From Methanobacteriota archaeon (GTDB lineage Archaea; Thermoplasmatota; Thermoplasmata; Methanomassiliicoccales; Methanomethylophilaceae): a stretch of 6,964 bases of DNA. A program made the position numbers and the translations under genes. Shown piece by piece: positions 1 through 4,081 of the stretch. The DNA is taken from positions 1 through 6,964 of the forward strand of contig JAAYAP010000048.1 in the NCBI GenBank assembly GCA_012719315.1, given 5' to 3'. Under the pieces are notes generated by a model. The model saw only the letters and a program-made list of their open reading frames with translations. It was not told the DNA's origin and did no database searches. The number at the start of each line of letters is the position of its first letter. Positions within the stretch are counted from its first letter, which is position 1.

Positions 1-180
1 CAGGCGGTCAAGATCGCCGAAATGAAGCAGGACGATCTCCTCGGGGCGTCCCTCGCGGCGCGTGTCTGCGAAGTCGCCGGCACATGCGTGACCATGGGCG
101 TGACCGTCGACGGCAAGGAGCCTCGCGCGTTCCAGGCCGCGGTCAAGGCAGGGACTTACGAGGCGCAGCTCTCCGAGTGA
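1..180 (+). CDS. rpl11: Large-subunit ribosomal protein L11 (uL11), C-terminal part
   Basis: Frame 1 is open from the window edge to TGA at 178-180 and gives the last 59 residues of a protein that begins upstream. The segments KIAEMKQDDLL and GTCVTMGVTVDGKEPR are hallmarks of the archaeal L11 C-terminal domain, which binds the GTPase-associated centre of 23S rRNA at the base of the stalk. Full archaeal L11 is about 160 residues, so roughly a third is visible. In many archaea rpl11 lies immediately upstream of rpl1-rpl10-rpl12; here the next ribosomal gene on this strand starts about 1.5 kb later, after two inverted membrane-protein genes. The gene is too short here to show its own promoter or start. 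Identification is by recalled family motifs, not by a search. Confidence 0.93.
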   Translation, partial: QAVKIAEMKQDDLLGASLAARVCEVAGTCVTMGVTVDGKEPRAFQAAVKAGTYEAQLSE

Positions 181-188
181 TTGTAAAC

Positions 189-203
189 GGGGGCTCCGCC
201 CCC
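189..203. terminator. GC hairpin after rpl11, possible terminator between convergent genes
   Basis: GGGGGC (189-194) and GCCCCC (198-203) form a perfect 6-bp stem around a 3-base TCC loop, 9 bases after the rpl11 stop. A competing pairing joins AAACGGG (185-191) to CCCGTTT (216-222). The hairpin lies between the convergent ends of rpl11 and the minus-strand membrane operon. No long T-run follows on either strand, whereas archaeal termination depends mainly on U-rich tracts, so a terminator role is only plausible. Confidence 0.4.
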
Positions 204-271
204 TTCAAACCCGTTCCCGTTTCTATCCGTCGCCGCGCCCGTCGATCCCGTGCGCGCATGTTCCGCATCGG

Positions 272-928
272 TCAGGCATCCTGGCCGGCATCGGAATGCG
301 CTTCCAGGTATCTGACGAGGCCCGGGTGCAGATCCAGATCCTCTATGAGCTCGTCCGGATCGCGGTACCTGTAGAACAGACCCGCGTACGCGACAATGAT
401 CAATGCGCCGAGGGCATCGCATCCGAAATCCTTCACCGTGTCCCAAGGGCTGTACTGCATGTGTATCGACCAGATGTTGTCGGCCAACAGCTCGAACACC
501 TCCCACACGACACTGAACGTCATCGTGATCAGGATGATGTAGACGTGCATCATCAACGGGCTGGTCCTCATGCCCTTATCGAACCTGTCGATGCAGAGCA
601 AGGCGTAGAAGGCACAGAGGGAGACGACGACCGAAGAGGTCGTATGCGTGAATATGTCCCAGGTGCGGACCAGGTCGTACCTCATCAACAGCACCCCGTA
701 GGCGTGGAAGAAGACCGAGACGATCGAGATCAACACCAGGGTGGCCGGCACGGTCATGATCCTGAGGCGGTTGAGCAGGATGGGCACCAGGCAGAACACG
801 GCACAGAAGATGCCTGTGGCAATCTCGTAATTCAAACGGCTCGTGTGGGTCGCCGAGAGCTCGGTCATGACCATAAGGACCGCCGAGGCGGACAGGCAGA
901 TCGTCGTCTGGACGGTGAATCTTGACAT
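272..928 (-). CDS. Six-TM membrane protein resembling DUF2238/YjdF (VanZ-like)
   Basis: Encodes 218 residues starting at ATG 928-926. An in-frame codon at 955 would add nine residues, but a perfect AGGAGG at 940-935 sits 6 bases before ATG 928, which decides the start. About six hydrophobic helices are visible (residues 8-25, 36-53, 58-80, 96-113, 126-145, 170-186), followed by an acidic, charged C-terminal tail. Polar residues stand at helix ends: WDIFTH (D91, H95), WEVFE (E143, E146) and DTVKDFGCDALGA (D163, D167, D171). This spacing of D..H, E..E and D..D..D..GA recalls the DUF2238/YjdF and VanZ-like membrane families, whose biochemical role is unclear. It is the second gene of a two-gene operon; its ATG lies one base past the upstream stop, so translation is likely coupled. 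The family call is from motif memory and is moderate. Confidence 0.8.
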   Translation of the reverse strand: MSRFTVQTTICLSASAVLMVMTELSATHTSRLNYEIATGIFCAVFCLVPILLNRLRIMTVPATLVLISIVSVFFHAYGVLLMRYDLVRTWDIFTHTTSSVVVSLCAFYALLCIDRFDKGMRTSPLMMHVYIILITMTFSVVWEVFELLADNIWSIHMQYSPWDTVKDFGCDALGALIIVAYAGLFYRYRDPDELIEDLDLHPGLVRYLEAHSDAGQDA

Positions 929-929
929 C

Positions 930-1559
930 TCAAGCCTCCTTGTGGTACGAGACAAGGGTCTGTTTCGGGATCGATCTCAGCCGGCGTCTCAGCACGAACC
1001 CGTAGGCTATGGTGAAGAATAACGTGATGGTCATCTGCGCCATCAGGTACCAGTTGTGCAGGGCGCTGTCGGATACGACGGTGTAATCGTCGTACACGGG
1101 TATGCCCAGGCGGATCATCTCGGCGAAGATGTAGAACACGTACAAGGACATCAGGGTGTTGGCCACCAGCATCGAGAACAAGAGCATCCATCTCTTGGAG
1201 ATGAGGCTCCCGCGATGGTTGTTGACGACGATCAAAGCCGCGTAACCGTAGATCATCAGCGCCCATGCCTGCAGGGCGATCGATACGGGCCACAGGTCTT
1301 CGAACAACCCCATCCTCCCGCCCGTCGCAAGGGTGAGGACGATGAACGAGACCAGCACGAAAGGCAACGGCAACAGTATCTCCGAGGCGAATCCGACCGA
1401 ACGGTCCTTGGTTAATCGGTACGGCATGATCAGGACGGCTATACCGAAAACCGAGCTGAAAACCCATGTGAGATCCCCTGCATACGCTCCGGTCGCAGCG
1501 CACACGGCGGTCAATACGAAGCATGTGACCATGAGTCGGTCGGGGGAAGGTCTAGGCAT
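930..1559 (-). CDS. Unrecognised six-TM membrane protein, first gene of the inverted operon
   Basis: Encodes 209 residues, mostly hydrophobic, with about six membrane helices (residues 9-27, 31-47, 60-80, 91-113, 122-148, 168-190) and a basic tail (RRRLRSIPK, 190-198) that by the positive-inside rule probably faces the cytoplasm. I do not recognise the family. Length and topology match the protein encoded immediately downstream (218 residues, six helices), so the two could form a heteromeric complex or be distant paralogues; sequence similarity by eye is weak. The start at ATG 1559 has no clear Shine-Dalgarno site. A TATA-like AAATACA about 35 bases upstream suggests a very short leader. ATG 1532 (residue 10) is an alternative start that would shorten the N-terminus without removing the first helix. 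The gene ends with TGA at 932-930, one base before the next ATG. Confidence 0.8.
   Translation of the reverse strand: MPRPSPDRLMVTCFVLTAVCAATGAYAGDLTWVFSSVFGIAVLIMPYRLTKDRSVGFASEILLPLPFVLVSFIVLTLATGGRMGLFEDLWPVSIALQAWALMIYGYAALIVVNNHRGSLISKRWMLLFSMLVANTLMSLYVFYIFAEMIRLGIPVYDDYTVVSDSALHNWYLMAQMTITLFFTIAYGFVLRRRLRSIPKQTLVSYHKEA
935..940 (-). promoter_or_regulatory. Strong Shine-Dalgarno AGGAGG of the second membrane gene
   Basis: On the minus strand AGGAGG is followed by six bases (CTTGAG) and ATG at 928. It overlaps the last codons of the upstream gene (stop at 932-930), fixing the start at 928 rather than 955 and implying an intra-operon start. Confidence 0.85.
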
Positions 1560-1561
1560 AT

Positions 1562-1573
1562 ACTCACGTGAGT
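1562..1573. promoter_or_regulatory. Perfect 12-bp palindrome at the membrane-operon start
   Basis: ACTCACGTGAGT is self-complementary over all 12 bases and ends 3 bases upstream of the minus-strand ATG at 1559. With the predicted TATA element at 1592-1598 the transcription start would fall at or near it. That is where a dimeric repressor could block initiation. The regulator is unknown. Confidence 0.5.
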
Positions 1574-1591
1574 GTTCGGATGCACTTACTG

Positions 1592-1598
1592 TGTATTT
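1592..1598 (-). promoter_or_regulatory. Candidate TATA box of the membrane-protein operon
   Basis: The minus strand reads CGAAACCTCAAATACA. AAATACA centred near 1595 is TATA-like, with purine-rich sequence upstream as a possible BRE. Transcription would start about 25-27 bases on, near 1568-1570, giving a leader of around 10 bases. The match to TTTAWATA is only partial. Confidence 0.4.
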
Positions 1599-1611
1599 GA
1601 GGTTTCGTCCC

Positions 1612-1627
1612 TCCGAATCAATTCGGA
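1612..1627. repeat. 7-2-7 inverted repeat with extra TTCGGA half-sites in the divergent spacer
   Basis: TCCGAAT (1612-1618), two bases, then ATTCGGA (1621-1627) form a perfect inverted repeat. Further half-sites lie at 1575-1580 (TTCGGA) and 1628-1633 (TTCCGA). TCGGA/TCCGA at 1623-1633 makes a second, overlapping inverted repeat. The cluster sits between the two divergent promoters, 24 bases upstream of the rpl1 TATA box, and may be an operator or activator site. Confidence 0.5.
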
Positions 1628-1650
1628 TTCCGAGGTTCTTCTGCTTAAGG

Positions 1651-1658
1651 TTTATATA
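1651..1658 (+). promoter_or_regulatory. TATA box of the rpl1-rpl10-rpl12 operon
   Basis: TTTATATA is an almost perfect archaeal TATA box, preceded by CTTAAGG as the possible BRE region. Transcription should start about 25 bases downstream, near 1678-1682, leaving a leader of about 50 bases before the TTG at 1731. That leader is almost exactly the foldable element at 1683-1718 plus the ribosome binding site. Confidence 0.8.
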
Positions 1659-1682
1659 CTTCTCATTTTTAACGTATCCTGC

Positions 1683-1718
1683 TTGTAGGAGAGTCCCACA
1701 GACTCGTTCGTACTACGA
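1683..1718 (+). promoter_or_regulatory. Two-helix leader RNA, candidate L1 autoregulatory site
   Basis: UUGUAG (1683-1688) pairs with CUACGA (1713-1718, one U-G pair) as an outer helix. GAGUC (1691-1695) pairs with GACUC (1701-1705) as an inner helix closed by CCACA. Between them is an asymmetric internal loop, GA on the 5' side and GUUCGUA on the 3' side. Two short helices around a strongly asymmetric loop is the architecture known for ribosomal protein L1 binding sites on rRNA and on methanococcal L1 mRNA. The outer helix takes in the first two bases of the Shine-Dalgarno (1717-1718), so bound L1 could block ribosome loading. The fold was derived by hand. Confidence 0.55.
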
Positions 1719-1723
1719 GGAGG
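1717..1723 (+). promoter_or_regulatory. Shine-Dalgarno GAGGAGG that selects a TTG start for rpl1
   Basis: GAGGAGG is followed by seven bases and TTG at 1731-1733. The protein then reads AEKPTVIAVQKAL as expected for L1. No in-frame ATG or GTG lies nearby, so TTG is the start. A weak start codon behind a very strong ribosome binding site is suited to translational control. Confidence 0.85.
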
Positions 1724-1730
1724 AATTGTA

Positions 1731-2369
1731 TTGGCAGAAAAACCAACCGTAATAGCCGTGCAGAAGGCACTCGAAAGTGCAAAGAAGCGCAATTTTACAG
1801 AGACGGTTGAGTTGGCCATCAATCTCAAGGATGTCGACCTCTCGCTTCCCAAGAACCGTATACAGGAGGACATAGTCCTGCCTAGCGGCCGCGGGAAGGA
1901 GATCAAGATCTGCGTGATTGGTGGTGGCGAATTAGCCTTGAAAGCCAAGGACGTTGCCGATCTCGTGATCACCCCCGAGGAGTTGGGGGCGATCGCGGAT
2001 GACAGGAAGCAGGCAAAAGGGATCGCGAACAGCACCGACTACTTCATCGCCGAGGCGCCTTTGATGGCCCAGGTGGGGAAGAGGCTCGGTACCGTCCTCG
2101 GTCCCCGCGGGAAGATGCCCAAGCCCATACCGCCCGGAATCGATCCGACGGCGATGGTCGAGGGCCTCCGCAAGTCTGTGACCGTCAGGACTAGAGACAG
2201 GAAGACCTTCCATGTGCCCGTGGGAACCGCCGACATGGATGCGGAGGCGATCGCCGATAACATCGAGACGATCATCAAACGTGTGTCGCTCCGCCTTGAG
2301 AAAGGCGATGCGAACATACAGTCCGCATACGTTAAGACGTCCATGGGCCCGTCAGAGAGGGTGTTTTGA
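1731..2369 (+). CDS. rpl1: Large-subunit ribosomal protein L1 (uL1)
   Basis: Encodes 212 residues, normal for archaeal L1. The diagnostic L1 signature LGPRGKMPKPIPP spans about residues 123-135. N-terminal FTETVELAINLKDVDL and KNRIQEDIVLP form the first rRNA-binding domain, and the C-terminal VKTSMGPSERV is typical of the family. L1 binds helices 76-78 of 23S rRNA in the mobile L1 stalk that helps move deacylated tRNA out of the E site. In methanococci it also represses translation of its own operon by binding the mRNA. It is the first gene of rpl1-rpl10-rpl12, with its own TATA promoter and a foldable leader. The TTG start is supported by GAGGAGG seven bases upstream. Its TGA stop (2367-2369) overlaps the Shine-Dalgarno of the next gene. 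Confidence 0.96.
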   Translation: MAEKPTVIAVQKALESAKKRNFTETVELAINLKDVDLSLPKNRIQEDIVLPSGRGKEIKICVIGGGELALKAKDVADLVITPEELGAIADDRKQAKGIANSTDYFIAEAPLMAQVGKRLGTVLGPRGKMPKPIPPGIDPTAMVEGLRKSVTVRTRDRKTFHVPVGTADMDAEAIADNIETIIKRVSLRLEKGDANIQSAYVKTSMGPSERVF

Positions 2370-2374
2370 GGAGG
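2368..2374 (+). promoter_or_regulatory. Shine-Dalgarno GAGGAGG of rpl10, overlapping the rpl1 stop
   Basis: GAGGAGG begins inside the TGA of rpl1 and lies six bases before ATG 2381. This fixes the rpl10 start at 2381 rather than the in-frame TTG at 2366, which would lie inside the rpl1 coding sequence. The arrangement favours translational coupling. Confidence 0.88.
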
Positions 2375-2380
2375 TCTAAG

Positions 2381-3382
2381 ATGGCACACGTCGCAGCTTG
2401 GAAGAAGGACATCGTCAATGAGCTGGTTCAGGACATGGTAGGGAGCCCGGTCGTCGCAGTGATCGACCTCCACGGCATCCCCGGACCTCAGATCCAGTCC
2501 ATGAGGGCAGGACTCCGCGAACACGTCAAGATCATGATGACCAAGAACAATCTGATGCTCTTGGCGCTTGACGAGGCCGCGGAGAAGAAGCCCGGATTGG
2601 AGGAGCTGAAGGCCGAGGTCCACGGACAGTGCGCAATCGTTACGACGGATGTGAATCCGTTCAAACTCTTCAAGAGGTTCAAAGCAACGATGACGCCTGC
2701 CGCCGCGAAGCCCGGAGAGATCGCACCTAGCGATATCACGGTATTCAAAGGACCCACCCCCTTCGGACCCGGACCGATCATCGGCGAATTCCAGAAGATA
2801 GGCCTTCCTGCAGCAATAGAGGCAGGAAAGATAGTGATCAAGAAGAATACCACGCTCGTGAAGGAAGGAGAACCGATCTCCGCACCGATCGCGGCGATGC
2901 TCCCCAAACTGGAGATACTTCCCATGGTCGTCGGAATGGACCTCAGGGTCGCTTTCGAGGACGGGGTCGCCTATGACAGGGAGCTGTTGGATATCCCGGA
3001 GGATCACTACAAGACAATGTTCGCTACGGCCGTGTATAACGCCCGCGCACTGGCAGTCGAGATCGCATTCCCCACGAAGGAAACGGTACCGATTCTCATC
3101 GCGAAGGCGTTCGGGGAGGCAATGGCCCTCTCGATATCGGCCGCGATACCGACCAAAGAGAACATCGAGATCCTTCTTGCGAAGGCAGACGCACAGATGC
3201 TTTCAGTCGCATCCGCGTCCGGCTACTCCAACGATTCGATGGCGGCGAGACTCGCGTCCGCAGCCGTCGTGAGCGTGGCAGAACCGGCATCGGCCGCATC
3301 CGCGGTCGAGGAAGAGCCCGAAGAGGAGGAAGAGGTCAGCGAGGAAGAAGCCGCAGCTGGCCTGAGTGCGTTGTTCGGATAA
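2381..3382 (+). CDS. rpl10: Large-subunit ribosomal protein L10 (P0, uL10), stalk base
   Basis: Encodes 333 residues, typical of archaeal P0 and much longer than bacterial L10. The rRNA-binding and insertion domains occupy about the first 205 residues and include FKGPTPFGPGPIIGEFQKIG (122-141). From about residue 221 a helical spine shows near-repeats: ARALAVEIAFPTKE (221-234), AMALSISAAIPTKE (247-260) and a looser AQMLSVASAS (271-280). In archaea this spine holds three L12 dimers, one per segment. An acidic linker leads to the GLSALFG end (327-333), shared with L12, which contacts translational GTPases. P0 anchors the stalk at the L11-binding rRNA region. The start at ATG 2381 follows GAGGAGG by six bases. 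It lies between rpl1 and rpl12, with an 18-base gap to the latter. Confidence 0.96.
   Translation: MAHVAAWKKDIVNELVQDMVGSPVVAVIDLHGIPGPQIQSMRAGLREHVKIMMTKNNLMLLALDEAAEKKPGLEELKAEVHGQCAIVTTDVNPFKLFKRFKATMTPAAAKPGEIAPSDITVFKGPTPFGPGPIIGEFQKIGLPAAIEAGKIVIKKNTTLVKEGEPISAPIAAMLPKLEILPMVVGMDLRVAFEDGVAYDRELLDIPEDHYKTMFATAVYNARALAVEIAFPTKETVPILIAKAFGEAMALSISAAIPTKENIEILLAKADAQMLSVASASGYSNDSMAARLASAAVVSVAEPASAASAVEEEPEEEEEVSEEEAAAGLSALFG
3308..3379 (+). repeat. Acidic tail copy 1 (end of rpl10)
   Basis: Encodes EEEPEEEEEVSEEEAAAGLSALFG, read here in two overlapping parts: EEEPEEEEEVSEEE and VSEEEAAAGLSALFG. Nearly the same peptide and related DNA recur at 3638-3706 at the end of rpl12. The copies differ by an extra pair of Glu codons in rpl10 and by synonymous changes such as gctggcctg versus gcaggtctc. 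Confidence 0.8.
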
Positions 3383-3400
3383 ATAAAGGAGATGACATAA

Positions 3401-3709
3401 ATGGAGTACATTTACAGCGCAATGGTGCTTTACTCTGCAGGCAAAGAGATCGCAGAGGACTCTGTGACAGCAGTCCTTGCAGCCGCCGGCGTCGATGTAG
3501 ACGCTGCGAAGGTCAAGGCGTTGATCGCCTCTCTCGACGGCGTCGACATCAAAGAGGCAATAGCCAACGCCTCTGTCGCAGCCGCGCCCGCAGCCGCCGC
3601 ACCCGCCGCCGCCGCACCCGCAGCAGCCGCTGCAGCTGAGGAAGAGCCCGAGGAAGAGGCCGTCAGCGAGGAAGAGGCAGCAGCAGGTCTCAGCGCACTG
3701 TTCGGATGA
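3401..3709 (+). CDS. rpl12: Acidic stalk ribosomal protein L12 (P1/P2 family, archaeal)
   Basis: Encodes 102 residues, the normal size for archaeal L12, which is related to eukaryotic P1/P2 and not to bacterial L7/L12. Residues 1-58 (MEYIYSAMVLYSAGKEI, VTAVLAAAGVDVDAAKVKAL) form the helical dimerisation domain that docks on P0. Residues 59-79 are an Ala/Pro hinge. Residues 80-95 are acidic, and the final GLSALFG motif recruits elongation factors. Three dimers probably sit on each P0. AAAGGAG at 3385-3391 lies nine bases before ATG 3401. It is the last gene of the operon; TGA at 3707-3709 is followed by a T-rich tract at 3752-3760. The Ala-rich hinge is encoded by repetitive GCA/GCC codons, which makes its length prone to change. 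Confidence 0.96.
   Translation: MEYIYSAMVLYSAGKEIAEDSVTAVLAAAGVDVDAAKVKALIASLDGVDIKEAIANASVAAAPAAAAPAAAAPAAAAAAEEEPEEEAVSEEEAAAGLSALFG
3638..3706 (+). repeat. Acidic tail copy 2 (end of rpl12)
   Basis: This is the second copy of the sequence encoding EEEPEEE, VSEEEAAAGLSALFG, also found at 3308-3379. The shared tail is a known archaeal feature of P0 and L12 and reflects a common factor-binding role. The DNA similarity could also allow recombination between the two genes. Confidence 0.8.
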
Positions 3710-3751
3710 GCGGATAGTTGGTTCAGACAACACAAACCTCTTAAGCAACAT

Positions 3752-3760
3752 CTTTTTATT
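3752..3760 (+). terminator. T-rich tract: stalk-operon terminator and likely TATA element of the RHH gene
   Basis: CTTTTTATT follows the rpl12 stop by 42 bases and is the only T-run in the spacer, suiting archaeal U-tract termination. TTTTTATT (3753-3760) is also about 28 bases from ATG 3785, the right distance for a TATA box of a leaderless or near-leaderless transcript. One element may serve both roles. An alternative TATA is CTTAAG at 3740-3745, which would suit a TTG start at 3770. Confidence 0.45.
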
Positions 3761-3784
3761 CCGACATCCTTGTACAGCCACGAG

Positions 3785-4081
3785 ATGGCATCTGCTGAGA
3801 AGGTCATTATCAGGCTGACTTCCGACACGGTCGAGGTTCTCGAGACGTTGATACGATCCGGTGATTTCCCCAACCTGTCCGAGATCATGATGAAGGCCGT
3901 TGAGGAATTCATCGACAGCAGGTTCACGGCGGAGGACATCGTCAACGTCCTGGACGGTTCCGAACGCGAGTCCTTCAGTCCCGACCAGTTCACCGATCCG
4001 TCCGACGGGGCGGATCTGGATACCGCTGTCCGGACGGCGGTCAGCACATACATCAAGAACAGGATGGACGGCAAGAAATGA
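3785..4081 (+). CDS. Ribbon-helix-helix (CdrS/CopG-like) DNA-binding protein
   Basis: Encodes 98 residues from ATG 3785; an upstream in-frame TTG (3770) would add five. Residues 5-46 are a clear ribbon-helix-helix domain: strand EKVIIRLT, helix A TVEVLETLIRSGDF, turn PNLSE, helix B IMMKAVEEFIDSRF. The SGDFPNLSE turn resembles archaeal CdrS-type RHH regulators (typically SGEFPNRSE). In haloarchaea, CdrS controls ftsZ2 and cell division. An acidic tail (residues 47-78) and a final amphipathic helix (79-94) add to the bare RHH fold. Such proteins bind palindromic DNA as dimers through the strand; here V7, I9 and L11 alternate with K6, I8 and R10. Its TGA overlaps the ATG of the FtsZ-like gene (ATGA, 4078-4081). 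No Shine-Dalgarno is visible, so a leaderless mRNA is likely. The role is inferred from domain and neighbour. Confidence 0.85.
   Translation: MASAEKVIIRLTSDTVEVLETLIRSGDFPNLSEIMMKAVEEFIDSRFTAEDIVNVLDGSERESFSPDQFTDPSDGADLDTAVRTAVSTYIKNRMDGKK

Noticed and set aside
296..925. A 209-codon plus-strand frame opposite the DUF2238-like gene
   Set aside because: The product is rich in His, Asp, Gln and Arg, as expected for the complement of membrane-protein codons. The minus-strand frame has helices, a perfect Shine-Dalgarno and family-like motifs.
865..1524. A 219-codon minus-strand frame overlapping the first membrane gene in another frame
   Set aside because: Arg- and His-rich composition, no motifs and no ribosome binding site; the overlapping 930-1559 frame has the coherent membrane topology.
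2039..3007. A 322-codon open frame on the minus strand opposite rpl1 and rpl10
   Set aside because: It is antisense to two certain ribosomal protein genes, has skewed composition and shows no family resemblance.
3588..3635. Repetitive GCA/GCC run that could pass for a short tandem repeat array
   Set aside because: It encodes the Ala/Pro hinge of L12, a normal feature of archaeal and eukaryotic stalk proteins.
3717..3731. GTTG/CAAC stem in the spacer before the RHH gene
   Set aside because: Only four base pairs with a seven-base loop, too weak to call an operator or terminator.
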